This document shows, in pieces, positions 25,450-32,059 of a stretch of 64,000 nucleotides of DNA. The notes below the pieces were generated by a model that ran no database searches, was not told the origin of the DNA, and was given only the letters and a program-made list of their open reading frames with translations. Positions within the stretch are counted from its first letter, which is position 1, and each line of letters opens with the position of its first letter. The DNA is from PALSA-129 sp050014595 (GTDB lineage Bacteria > Acidobacteriota > Terriglobia > Bryobacterales > Bryobacteraceae). The position numbers were made by a program, and so were the translations under genes. The DNA lies in NCBI GenBank assembly GCA_050014595.1, contig JBEKDA010000022.1, positions 19,129 through 83,128 on the forward strand, given 5' to 3'.

Positions 25450-26312
25450 GAAACGCCATCGATCAGTCGTACGAATACTGCCGCCGCGTAGCGCGCCGCC
25501 GCGCCAAGAATTTCTACTATTCGTTCGTGCTGCTCTCCCGCCCGCAGCGCCGCGCCATGTGCGCCATTTACGCCTTCATGCGCTACTGCGACGATCTGAG
25601 CGACGAGCCCGGCGCAACCCGCGCCGCCTTGGAACGCTGGCGCGCCGACTTGGAAGATGCGCTCGCCGGCCGTTTTAGCGGCCACCCGGTCTGGCCCGCT
25701 TTCCATCACACGGTTCGCCGTTTTCGCATCCCACACGAATATTTCCGCGCGATGATCGACGGCGTCCTCTCGGATCTGGAGCCGCGCGAGTTTGAGACCT
25801 TCGATCAGCTCTACCGCTATTGCTACCAGGTGGCCTCGGTGGTCGGGCTGACCACCATCCACATCTTCGGCTTCGACACGCGCAGCGCGCTGCCGCTGGC
25901 CGAAAAATGCGGCGCGGCGTTCCAGTTGACCAATATCCTGCGGGATATCCGGGAAGACGCCGCGCGGGGCCGTATTTATCTGCCCGCCGAAGACTTGCGC
26001 CGCTTCGGGCTCACCGCCGGGGACATCCACGCAGGCAAGCGCAACCAGCCTTTTCGCAACCTGATGCAATTCGAAGCGGAGCGGGCGCGCGCCTACTACA
26101 ACGAGTCCATGCCGCTGCTCGACCTGATTCACCCGCGCAGCCGCCCATCCCTGTGGGCGCTGATCGCCATCTACTCGCGGCTGCTGGAGCGGATTGTCGA
26201 GAGTGACTATGACGTCTTCGCGCGGCGGGTGCGGCTGCCGCTCTGGGAGAAGTCCTGGATTGTGGCGAGGGCGCTGATGGGGCCGCGGACGAGCTTGAGC
26301 GAGCGGGAGTGA
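25446..26312 (+). CDS. hpnD: Presqualene diphosphate synthase HpnD
   Basis: 288 residues. It joins two farnesyl diphosphates to presqualene diphosphate. The family marks are RRRAKNFYYSFVLLSRPQRR, FMRYCDDLSDEPG (first Asp motif), YCYQVASVVGL and QLTNILRDIREDAARGRIYL (second Asp motif). It is the last gene of the hopanoid operon; the third squalene gene, hpnE, which usually follows, is not here. The next gene downstream is an antitoxin, so hpnE must be elsewhere or replaced. Confidence 0.95.
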   Translation: MRNAIDQSYEYCRRVARRRAKNFYYSFVLLSRPQRRAMCAIYAFMRYCDDLSDEPGATRAALERWRADLEDALAGRFSGHPVWPAFHHTVRRFRIPHEYFRAMIDGVLSDLEPREFETFDQLYRYCYQVASVVGLTTIHIFGFDTRSALPLAEKCGAAFQLTNILRDIREDAARGRIYLPAEDLRRFGLTAGDIHAGKRNQPFRNLMQFEAERARAYYNESMPLLDLIHPRSRPSLWALIAIYSRLLERIVESDYDVFARRVRLPLWEKSWIVARALMGPRTSLSERE

Positions 26313-26323
26313 GCCAATAGTCA

Positions 26324-26329
26324 TATAAT
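26324..26329 (+). promoter_or_regulatory. -10 hexamer TATAAT of the Phd/PIN module
   Basis: Consensus TATAAT ends 6 bases before the antitoxin ATG at 26336, placing transcription start on the start codon. No ribosome-binding site can fit between. Confidence 0.55.
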
Positions 26330-26335
26330 TTGACT

Positions 26336-26551
26336 ATGGCGCAATTCAGTCTGTCCGAAGCCAAGGCGCGGTTTTCCGAGTTGGTTCAAAAAGCTATGCT
26401 CGGCGAAGAGATCATCGTCGCTAAAGAAAACAAGGCCGTGGTTAAGATCGTGCCGATCAAACCGGTACGACGGAAGCCGGGGACGGGGAAAGGCATCTGG
26501 ATGGCTCCCGATTTTGACGAGCCGCTCGATGACTTCCGGGAGTACAGGTAG
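26336..26551 (+). CDS. Antitoxin, Phd/YefM family
   Basis: 71 residues: AQFSLSEAKARFSELVQKA is the classic Phd/YefM N-terminus that forms a DNA-binding dimer, followed by GEEIIVAKENKAVVKIVPI. The C-terminal tail (KGIWMAPDFDEPLDDFREY) matches antitoxins paired with PIN toxins, the acidic tail covering the active site. The stop TAG shares its G with the GTG of the toxin. Expression is expected to be autorepressed. The ATG lacks a Shine-Dalgarno site. Confidence 0.87.
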   Translation: MAQFSLSEAKARFSELVQKAMLGEEIIVAKENKAVVKIVPIKPVRRKPGTGKGIWMAPDFDEPLDDFREYR

Positions 26552-26934
26552 TGGAGCGGGTTCTACTCGATACGCATGCCTTCCTGTGGTGGTGTGAGGG
26601 TTCTTCGGAACTGTCCGGGAAGGCGCGTCGCAGCATCTCACAAGCAGAGTGTTATGTCAGCCTCGCCAGCTTGTGGGAGATTGCTATCAAAATCAGCCTC
26701 GGAAAGTTGAAGCTGCCGGCCCGCTTTGACCGGTACATTCCAGAGCAGATCCTGCTGAATGGCTTTTCACGGCTGGAGATTGGGTTCCGCCATATTGCGG
26801 GTTGCGCTACACTTCCGTGGCATCACCGCGATCCATTCGATCGATTGCTTGCCGCGCAGGCCATTGAAGAAGGCCTGAGTGTGGTTTCAGGCGACCCGAT
26901 ATTCGGGCAATATGGTGTACGGCGGATCTGGTAG
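26551..26934 (+). CDS. PIN-domain toxin (VapC-like)
   Basis: 127 residues from GTG 26551. A PIN ribonuclease that would cleave RNA when not bound by its antitoxin. LLDTHAFLWWCEG at the N-terminus supplies the first catalytic Asp, SLASLWEIAIKISLGKL holds the conserved Glu, HHRDPFDRLLAAQA the DxxD acids and VSGDPIFGQYGVRRIW the final acid. The DTHAFLWW form is typical of PIN toxins partnered with Phd-type antitoxins. Translationally coupled to the antitoxin by a TAGTG junction. Confidence 0.88.
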   Translation: MERVLLDTHAFLWWCEGSSELSGKARRSISQAECYVSLASLWEIAIKISLGKLKLPARFDRYIPEQILLNGFSRLEIGFRHIAGCATLPWHHRDPFDRLLAAQAIEEGLSVVSGDPIFGQYGVRRIW

Positions 26935-26984
26935 AGAGAAGGCTGCCCCACATGTGTGCATACGCGATATACTTCTGAAAACCC

Positions 26985-27908
26985 ATGAAGAACGCGTTGC
27001 TGATCGCCCTTGGAATCTTTACCGTGTGTTACCTGGTGATTTGGCTTACGGCCATCTCCCGAGGAGACGGGCACCGCCGCCGCCCGCCGGGGCCGCTCGA
27101 CGCGGGGATCGGACTCTTCACGAATTTCCTGGATACGCTGGGGATAGGATCATTCGCCACCACCAGCTCGCTTTTCAAACTATGCAAGCTGGTACCCGAC
27201 GAACAGATTCCCGGAACGCTGAACGTGGGTCACACGCTGCCCACGGTCACCGAAGCCTTCATTTATGTGGGATTGGTGCAGGTGGACCCCGCCACGCTGG
27301 TCTCCCTGATCGCGGCCTCGGCGGTGGGCGCATGGTTGGGCGCCGGAGTGGTCAGCCACTGGCCGCGCCGCAAAGTCCAGATCGGCATGGGGAGCGTGCT
27401 GGTGCTGGCCGCCTGCCTGATGCTGATGAGCCTGTTTCATTGGGGACCCGGCGGCGGCAACGCCATGGGCCTGGCGGGCCCTAAGCTGGTGGCCGGCATT
27501 GTGGGCAATGCCTTACTGGGAGCGCTGATGACGCTGGGCATCGGCCTCTACGCGCCCTGCATGATTCTGATTTACCTGCTGGGAATGAATCCGCTGGCGG
27601 CGTTCCCCATCATGATGGGGTCGTGCGCGTTCCTCATGCCGGTGGGCAGCGCCCGGTTTATCCGCACCGGAAGCTACAATCTGAAATCGGCGCTGGGGCT
27701 GGCCATCGGTGGAATCCCCGGCGTCCTCATCGCCGCGCTCATTGTGAAGTCCCTGCCGCTCGATGCGGTGAAGTGGCTGGTGATCGCGGTGGTGCTGTAT
27801 ACGTCCGCCATGATGCTGCGGTCGGCTCATGTGGAACGCGGTACGCGCCTGGCGGAGGCGCACGCGGACCTGCCCGCCGATGCCACGGCGGAGGCTTCGG
27901 CGGAGTAG
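26985..27908 (+). CDS. TauE/SafE-family membrane transporter
   Basis: 307 residues with about eight hydrophobic helices in two homologous halves. LDAGIGLFTNFLDTLGIGSF and VGNALLGALMTLGIGLYAPC are the paired re-entrant-like repeat segments of the TauE/SafE family, which export sulfite, sulfonates or other small anions. The substrate is not predictable. It lies between two toxin-antitoxin modules and shares no clear promoter with either; ATG 26985. Confidence 0.83.
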   Translation: MKNALLIALGIFTVCYLVIWLTAISRGDGHRRRPPGPLDAGIGLFTNFLDTLGIGSFATTSSLFKLCKLVPDEQIPGTLNVGHTLPTVTEAFIYVGLVQVDPATLVSLIAASAVGAWLGAGVVSHWPRRKVQIGMGSVLVLAACLMLMSLFHWGPGGGNAMGLAGPKLVAGIVGNALLGALMTLGIGLYAPCMILIYLLGMNPLAAFPIMMGSCAFLMPVGSARFIRTGSYNLKSALGLAIGGIPGVLIAALIVKSLPLDAVKWLVIAVVLYTSAMMLRSAHVERGTRLAEAHADLPADATAEASAE

Positions 27909-27913
27909 CGGCA

Positions 27914-27945
27914 TTGTAGTACAACTCGCAAATCTGTATTACACT
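27914..27945 (+). promoter_or_regulatory. Promoter and probable operator of the RHH/PIN module
   Basis: TTGTAG (27914-27919) and TATTAC (27937-27942) are separated by 17 bases; an alternative -10, TACACT (27940-27945), ends 6 bases before the ATG at 27952. The near-palindrome TTGTAGTACAA overlaps the -35 box, a plausible site for the ribbon-helix-helix antitoxin to repress itself. Confidence 0.5.
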
Positions 27946-27951
27946 ACGGGT

Positions 27952-28179
27952 ATGAGAGCGACTGTGCAGGCGCGGTTGAGCGTGGAGGAGCAGCGGTCTC
28001 TCGCGCGCCTGGTGGACCAGTTGGGCTGGAGCCCTTCCAGAATCGTGCGCGAAGGGCTGCGGCTGGTGTCGGCGTCGCACCGGCCGGCCGCGCAACGAAT
28101 CGCCGGACTGGGGCGATTCTCCTCCGGGAAGCCGGACCTCGGCTCAAACAAGAGTCATTTGAAAGGTTTCGGGAGTTGA
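27952..28179 (+). CDS. Ribbon-helix-helix-like antitoxin
   Basis: 75 residues. MRATVQARLSVEEQRSLARL followed by GWSPSRIVREGLRLV has the beta-strand/helix/helix pattern of a CopG/Arc-type DNA-binding fold; the C-terminal part (ASHRPAAQRIAGLGRFSSGK) is the likely toxin-binding arm. The stop TGA overlaps the TTG start of the PIN toxin. It has its own promoter with a start codon at or near the first transcribed base. Confidence 0.75.
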   Translation: MRATVQARLSVEEQRSLARLVDQLGWSPSRIVREGLRLVSASHRPAAQRIAGLGRFSSGKPDLGSNKSHLKGFGS

Positions 28180-28592
28180 CGCCGGTACTGCTCGATACGG
28201 GCGTCATCGTGGCCTTGCTGGATCGCAGCGAACGATATCACCTGGCCTGCAAGGAGAGCCTCGACACGCTGGCGGCCCCCCTGGTGACGTGTGAGGCAGT
28301 GATCGCCGAGAGTTGCTACCTGCTCCGGCATCTGCCTGGCGCTGTAGACGCAGTTCTCAAGAATGTTGAGGCGGGAGCCTTTCAGATTCCGTTCCGGTTG
28401 TCCGGCGCCGCACCACAACTGCGGCGCATCTTCCGACGGTATTCGGATCGCGAAGTTGACCTCGCGGACGCATGTCTTGTTTATCTGGCGGGGGAGATGG
28501 GAACCGGAGACATTCTGACCTTGGACCGCGATTTCGAGGTGTATCGCTGGGGTTCCAACAGACGGTTCCGCTTGCTGATCCGGTTGCGGTAG
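28176..28592 (+). CDS. PIN-domain toxin
   Basis: 138 residues from TTG 28176. TPVLLDTGVIVALLDRSERY gives the first Asp with the usual second acid, TCEAVIAESCYLL the Glu, and REVDLADACLVYLAGEMG plus ILTLDRDFEVYRW the remaining metal-binding acids. PIN ribonucleases of this kind act on tRNA or rRNA. The TTGA overlap with the antitoxin and the GGAG-like GGGAG just before it support this unusual start. Distinct in sequence from the PIN toxin at 26551. Confidence 0.85.
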   Translation: MTPVLLDTGVIVALLDRSERYHLACKESLDTLAAPLVTCEAVIAESCYLLRHLPGAVDAVLKNVEAGAFQIPFRLSGAAPQLRRIFRRYSDREVDLADACLVYLAGEMGTGDILTLDRDFEVYRWGSNRRFRLLIRLR

Positions 28593-28606
28593 GGACTACG
28601 CCAGTC

Positions 28607-28632
28607 TTACACCCCGTTCCGGGGCTATTTGG
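28607..28632. repeat. Family C repeat fragment (CCCCGTTCCGGGGCTATTTGGG)
   Basis: The inverse complement of the AGCCCCGGAACGGGGCGAAG module found at 20595. It lies just upstream of the third antitoxin gene and includes a CCCCGTTCCGGGG hairpin that could terminate the preceding PIN toxin transcript. Confidence 0.6.
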
Positions 28633-28660
28633 GATAGTGCTTTGATTCCTACTGAAGAAG

Positions 28661-28666
28661 TACACT
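28661..28666 (+). promoter_or_regulatory. -10 hexamer TACACT of the third antitoxin
   Basis: TACACT ends 7 bases before the ATG at 28674, identical in sequence and nearly in spacing to the one before the antitoxin at 27952. Confidence 0.45.
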
Positions 28667-28673
28667 GTAGTTG

Positions 28674-28883
28674 ATGATGGAAGCCGAGGTCCAGTACGTT
28701 TTCAACCAGACCGGAGAGCCGACCGCCGCGATTGTGCCAATCTCTTTGTGGCGCGAAATCGAATCCGAACGGGAAACAGCCTACCTCCTAAAGTCGGAAG
28801 CGATGAAGCGACGGCTTCTGGAAGCCAGAAAGCGTGAACAAGGTCTCTCGTTGGACGAAGCCATTGAGAAGCTTGGAATTTGA
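28674..28883 (+). CDS. Antitoxin of the Phd/YefM superfamily, YoeB-partner type
   Basis: 69 residues. AEVQYVFNQTGEPTAAIVPISLWREIESE matches the N-terminus of small antitoxins whose partner is a Txe/YoeB toxin, and the C-terminus LDEAIEKLGI is a typical toxin-binding helix. Two ATG codons in a row (28674, 28677) are possible starts. The partner toxin frame begins at TTG 28873, overlapping the end of this gene, but breaks off after 14 codons. The antitoxin is therefore an orphan here and could act on related toxins elsewhere. Confidence 0.78.
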   Translation: MMEAEVQYVFNQTGEPTAAIVPISLWREIESERETAYLLKSEAMKRRLLEARKREQGLSLDEAIEKLGI

Positions 28884-28914
28884 CGGCGCTGCTTTCGAGG
28901 ACCTGGCATGGTGG
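28873..28914 (+). pseudogene. Truncated Txe/YoeB-type toxin (N-terminal stub)
   Basis: From TTG 28873 the frame reads LEFDGAAFEDLAWW, matching the N-terminus of YoeB/Txe toxins (pattern ...AWEDYLYW). Downstream the frame stays open but shows none of the family's later motifs (KRIN.LI, W.RRI, HRLVY). The stub stops just before the 3' end of a minus-strand small gene at 28921, suggesting replacement of the toxin body by other DNA. Confidence 0.55.
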
Positions 28915-28920
28915 GGCCTC

Positions 28921-29178
28921 TCACTCCGGGAGCAGGCTCATCTGGCGCGAATCGGTGGCCGGCGGTTTTGGCGCGGCGGGGCGCTGCAAATCGTCGTGGC
29001 TGGGATCGAATTTCCGAATCAACTGGTTGAGCTTGAGGGAGGCTTCCCAGATATCGAAGAGCAAGTTGCAGCGCAAGCAGCCCGCCTTGATACCGCCTTG
29101 CCCGTCGACGGCGGGATTGTAACGCTTATGCCTGGCGCAACGGCCCTCGAACTTCCTGGATCGGATCTTCAAACGCAC
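28921..29178 (-). CDS. Small protein with CxxH...CxxC zinc-binding pattern
   Basis: 85 residues from GTG 29178. The core reads CARHKRYNPAVDGQGGIKAG then CLRCNLLFDIW, that is CxxH-x16-CxxC, a likely zinc knuckle, followed by a helical stretch (EASLKLNQLIRKFDP). The N-terminus is basic and the C-terminus Pro-rich. I recall similar unnamed small proteins with GGC..C..L in environmental bacteria but can name no function. No strong Shine-Dalgarno site is visible. It ends 6 bases from the broken YoeB toxin and faces the MCE gene, in a locus of toxin-antitoxin modules. Confidence 0.55.
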   Translation of the reverse strand: MRLKIRSRKFEGRCARHKRYNPAVDGQGGIKAGCLRCNLLFDIWEASLKLNQLIRKFDPSHDDLQRPAAPKPPATDSRQMSLLPE

Positions 29179-29212
29179 TTATTGTAACCCGCGACGAAGC
29201 GGGGTGGCGCGG

Positions 29213-29218
29213 TACAAT
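29213..29218 (+). promoter_or_regulatory. -10 hexamer TACAAT of the MCE-domain gene
   Basis: TACAAT ends 8 bases before ATG 29227, predicting a leaderless or nearly leaderless mRNA. Confidence 0.5.
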
Positions 29219-29226
29219 TCGAGTGA

Positions 29227-30246
29227 ATGCCGTCGGCTGGCCACGTCAAGTGGGCGAAGTTCCGGGTGCTCGCCGTTTCCCTGGCAGCGGCCTCGGTCCT
29301 GGGCACCATGGTGTATCTCCTTACCGGCGGTTCCCTGCTGCAACAGCGCGCCCGGATCTATCTCTACATCCCCGACGCCACTGGTTTGGAAAAAGGTTCG
29401 CCGGTCCGCGTCGACGGCATCGATGTCGGCAAGGTGAGCGCCGTCGAGCTCACCGGTTCCAACCAGCCGGATCGCATCGTGCGCGTGACCCTGGCGGTCA
29501 CGCGCGAGCGCCTGGCCAGCTTCACCGCCGATTCGGTGGCGCAGTTGAGCGCCGATTCGCTGGTGGGGGATCAGTTTGTCGACGTCACCAGCGGAACCGC
29601 CGCTCAAGCCATACGGGACGGCGGTGAGTTGATCTACAAGGTCCAGCCTGATTTGGTGAAGAGCCTCGACCTGACGCAGTTCACCCAGCAGTTGCGCGTG
29701 GTGGATGCGGTCTTGACCGATCTGGAACAGGGCCGCAGCCAGTTCGGAAAGTTTTTTCAAGGCACGGAGTTTTACAACGACCTGAGCAAGCGTCTCCACG
29801 AACTGCACGCCGGAATCCGCGCAGCGGTCGGCGCTAATACTGCCGTGGGCAACCTGTTGACCAGCGACCAAATGCACCGCCAGGCCGGCGATTTGCTGGC
29901 GCGCCTGGACCAGAGCCTGGCGCAGCTCGAATCGGGGCAGGGCGATTTCGGACGGCTGTTGCGCGACAGCGGCCAGTACGAGCAGCTTCTGGCCAGCATG
30001 CGGGACCTCCACAAATCCGTCGCGGCCCTCGGTGGCGGCCCGCTGCTCGAATCGGAGGTTGAGTACGCCGAGTGGAATCAAAAGTTGGCCGGATGGATCC
30101 AGAGCGTGGACGAACTAAACACCAACCCGATGCTCCTCACTCCGGCAGTTTACGAGAACTTAAGCGGCGAAGCCCGCCAACTGCGCGACACGCTGCGCGA
30201 ATTCCGTCAGAATCCGAGGAAGTACCTGCGGCTGAAGATCTTCTAG
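29227..30246 (+). CDS. MCE/MlaD-domain membrane-anchored protein
   Basis: 339 residues. One N-terminal membrane helix (about 10-32) is followed by an MCE domain (about 40-120; TGLEKGSPVRVDGIDVGKVS and LSADSLVGDQFVDVTSG). The rest is helical with coiled-coil character and a second, degenerate repeat (TNPMLLTPAVYENLSGEARQ). MCE proteins form hexameric tunnels moving lipids between membranes. The usual partners, YrbE/MlaE permease and MlaF ATPase, are not adjacent, so it works with distant genes or alone. Confidence 0.83.
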   Translation: MPSAGHVKWAKFRVLAVSLAAASVLGTMVYLLTGGSLLQQRARIYLYIPDATGLEKGSPVRVDGIDVGKVSAVELTGSNQPDRIVRVTLAVTRERLASFTADSVAQLSADSLVGDQFVDVTSGTAAQAIRDGGELIYKVQPDLVKSLDLTQFTQQLRVVDAVLTDLEQGRSQFGKFFQGTEFYNDLSKRLHELHAGIRAAVGANTAVGNLLTSDQMHRQAGDLLARLDQSLAQLESGQGDFGRLLRDSGQYEQLLASMRDLHKSVAALGGGPLLESEVEYAEWNQKLAGWIQSVDELNTNPMLLTPAVYENLSGEARQLRDTLREFRQNPRKYLRLKIF

Positions 30247-30547
30247 CAGGTTGATAAAAATGGCTTGGCCGCCGATGAACGCCGATTCACGCAGATCGAA
30301 AACAAATGTATCGTATCCGCGTTCATCCGTGTTGATCGGCGGCGCAAATTGGGTTTTTCGGCTCCCACGGCGATATTGGCGACGCGCTAAGCAGGCGGTT
30401 TCAGAAGCTCGCTCACGCATCCAAAACCGCTTGCTGACGCGCGCGGCTCGCATGCGAGCCGCGACCGTGAGGGAGCGGTCTTCGAGGAATACGAGAGCGT
30501 ATTTATGAAACGGCGCACTAAGCTAATGCCGTCGTTTACAATCTGAT
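30247..30547. repeat. Intergenic region with two dispersed repeats
   Basis: About 300 bases without a gene. Arms GCCGCCGATGAACGCCGATT (from 30268) and GTGTTGATCGGCGGC (to 30343) form a long imperfect inverted repeat of the GATGAACGCGGAT type (family E). At 30442-30463 lies the perfect 22-base palindrome whose half is CGCGGCTCGCA, followed by CCGTGAGGGAGCGG (30464-30477): the family B element also found at 848-886. Confidence 0.7.
30537..30542 (+). promoter_or_regulatory. -10 hexamer TACAAT of tgt
   Basis: TACAAT ends 5 bases before the TTG start of tgt at 30548; a leaderless mRNA is likely and no Shine-Dalgarno site is present. Confidence 0.5.
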
Positions 30548-31687
30548 TTGCCCCAGATCTCCTTCGAAGTGGTCGCCGAATGCCCCCACACGCGCGCTCG
30601 CGCCGGTCTGCTCCACACACCGCACGGCACCATCGAGACTCCCGTTTTCATGCCCGTCGGTACGCAGGCTACCGTCAAGGGCCTCACGCAGCGCGACTTG
30701 GCCGAGGATCTGGGCGTCAAGATTCTGCTGGCCAATACCTATCACCTCTACGTGCGCCCGGGCCACGAACTGATCCGCCAGATGGGCGGGCTGCACCGCT
30801 TCATGTCCTGGCCCAACGCGATTCTGACCGATTCCGGGGGATTCCAGGTCTTCAGCCTCAAAGGGCTTCGCAAGATCACCGACCAGGGCGTAGTCTTCCA
30901 GTCGCACCTCAACGGCGATCTGCACACCTTCACGCCGGAATCCACGGTGGACGCCCAACTGGCATACGGCAGCGACATTCTGATGGCGTTGGACGAGTGC
31001 ACCGAATACCCAGTGAGCCACGAATACGCGCGCGAGAGCATGCACCGCACGCTACGGTGGGCGCGCCAGGCGGACCAACATTACCGCGGGCGCATGTCCC
31101 AGTGCGCCACCCGCCACGCGCTGTTTCCCATCGTTCAGGGCTCCCTGTTCTCCGACCTGCGGCGGGAGTGCGCCACCGCCCTGCTGGATCTCGATAGCGA
31201 CGGCTACGCCATCGGGGGCCTTTCGGTGGGCGAACCCCGGCCGCTGAGCCTGGAAATGGTGGAAGCCACGGAAGCGATTCTTCCCCGCACGCGGCCGCGC
31301 TACGCCATGGGAGTCGGGATGCCCGACGAATTGCCCGAATATGTGGCCCGCGGGGTGGACATGATGGATTGCGTGCTGCCCTCGCGCAACGCGCGTAACG
31401 GCTACCTGTTCACGTCGCAAGGCCGGGTCATTATCAAGCACGCGCGCTACCGGGACGACCGGCGGCCAATCGACGAAAACTGCCGGTGCTACACCTGCCG
31501 CACCTATTCGCGGGCCTATCTTCGCCATTTGTTCTTATCCGGAGAAATCCTGTACGCGTCGCTGGCCACGCGCCACAACCTGCAACGCTACCTTGACATC
31601 ATGGGTGAGATCAGGCACGCTATAATATCAGTTACATATCCCGAATACTTGCGGTGTGTGCGTCCGGCCGCGATTGACGCCGGGTAG
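30548..31687 (+). CDS. tgt: Queuine tRNA-ribosyltransferase Tgt
   Basis: 379 residues from TTG 30548. It swaps guanine 34 for preQ1 in tRNAs for Asp, Asn, His and Tyr. Family elements: TPVFMPVGTQATVK, LANTYHLYVRPG, the nucleophile-region ILTDSGGFQVFSL, DECTEYP, FPIVQGSLF, YAIGGLSVGEP, RPRYAMGVGMPDEL, DMMDCVLPSRNARNG, and the zinc set CRCYTC...H near 320-350. Size is normal (about 375). No ATG lies near the beginning of homology. It starts the conserved tgt-yajC-secD-secF order. Confidence 0.95.
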   Translation: MPQISFEVVAECPHTRARAGLLHTPHGTIETPVFMPVGTQATVKGLTQRDLAEDLGVKILLANTYHLYVRPGHELIRQMGGLHRFMSWPNAILTDSGGFQVFSLKGLRKITDQGVVFQSHLNGDLHTFTPESTVDAQLAYGSDILMALDECTEYPVSHEYARESMHRTLRWARQADQHYRGRMSQCATRHALFPIVQGSLFSDLRRECATALLDLDSDGYAIGGLSVGEPRPLSLEMVEATEAILPRTRPRYAMGVGMPDELPEYVARGVDMMDCVLPSRNARNGYLFTSQGRVIIKHARYRDDRRPIDENCRCYTCRTYSRAYLRHLFLSGEILYASLATRHNLQRYLDIMGEIRHAIISVTYPEYLRCVRPAAIDAG

Positions 31688-31705
31688 CTCCGATTTGGTC
31701 ACAAC

Positions 31706-32026
31706 GTGCTCCTAAACCTTTTTCTGCAACCGCCGGCGCCGGCCGGCTCATCCCTGGTGGGATTGCTCCCGATCCTGCTGATTTTCGGAGTCTTTTATTT
31801 TCTCTTGTTCCTTCCCATGCAGCGCCAGAAAAAGAACACGCAGAAGATGCTGGCCGGACTTCAAAATGGCAACACCGTGACCACCAGCGGAGGAATCGTC
31901 GGCACCATCGTGGCCATCGACGATGACGACCAGACGCTGGTTTTGCGCGTGAAGCCGGACAACATCAAAATCCAGGTTACGCGAGCTGCGGTCTCGAGCC
32001 TGATCTCGGGTGAAGGCAAGAAGTAG
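31706..32026 (+). CDS. yajC: Preprotein translocase accessory subunit YajC
   Basis: 106 residues from GTG 31706. One N-terminal membrane helix (LVGLLPILLIFGVFYFLLF) followed by LPMQRQKKNTQKMLAGLQNG and TSGGIVGTIVAIDDDDQTLVLRV, as in all YajC proteins. It joins SecD and SecF in the complex that uses the proton gradient to pull exported proteins. Located 18 bases after tgt and 33 before secD. Confidence 0.95.
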   Translation: MLLNLFLQPPAPAGSSLVGLLPILLIFGVFYFLLFLPMQRQKKNTQKMLAGLQNGNTVTTSGGIVGTIVAIDDDDQTLVLRVKPDNIKIQVTRAAVSSLISGEGKK

Positions 32027-32059
32027 TACGAAAACCTATTTAACAGGCATTCAACTCCC

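Noticed and set aside
29179..29226. Possible operon of the small zinc protein and MCE gene
   Set aside because: They are divergent and the 48-base gap holds the TACAAT promoter of the MCE gene.
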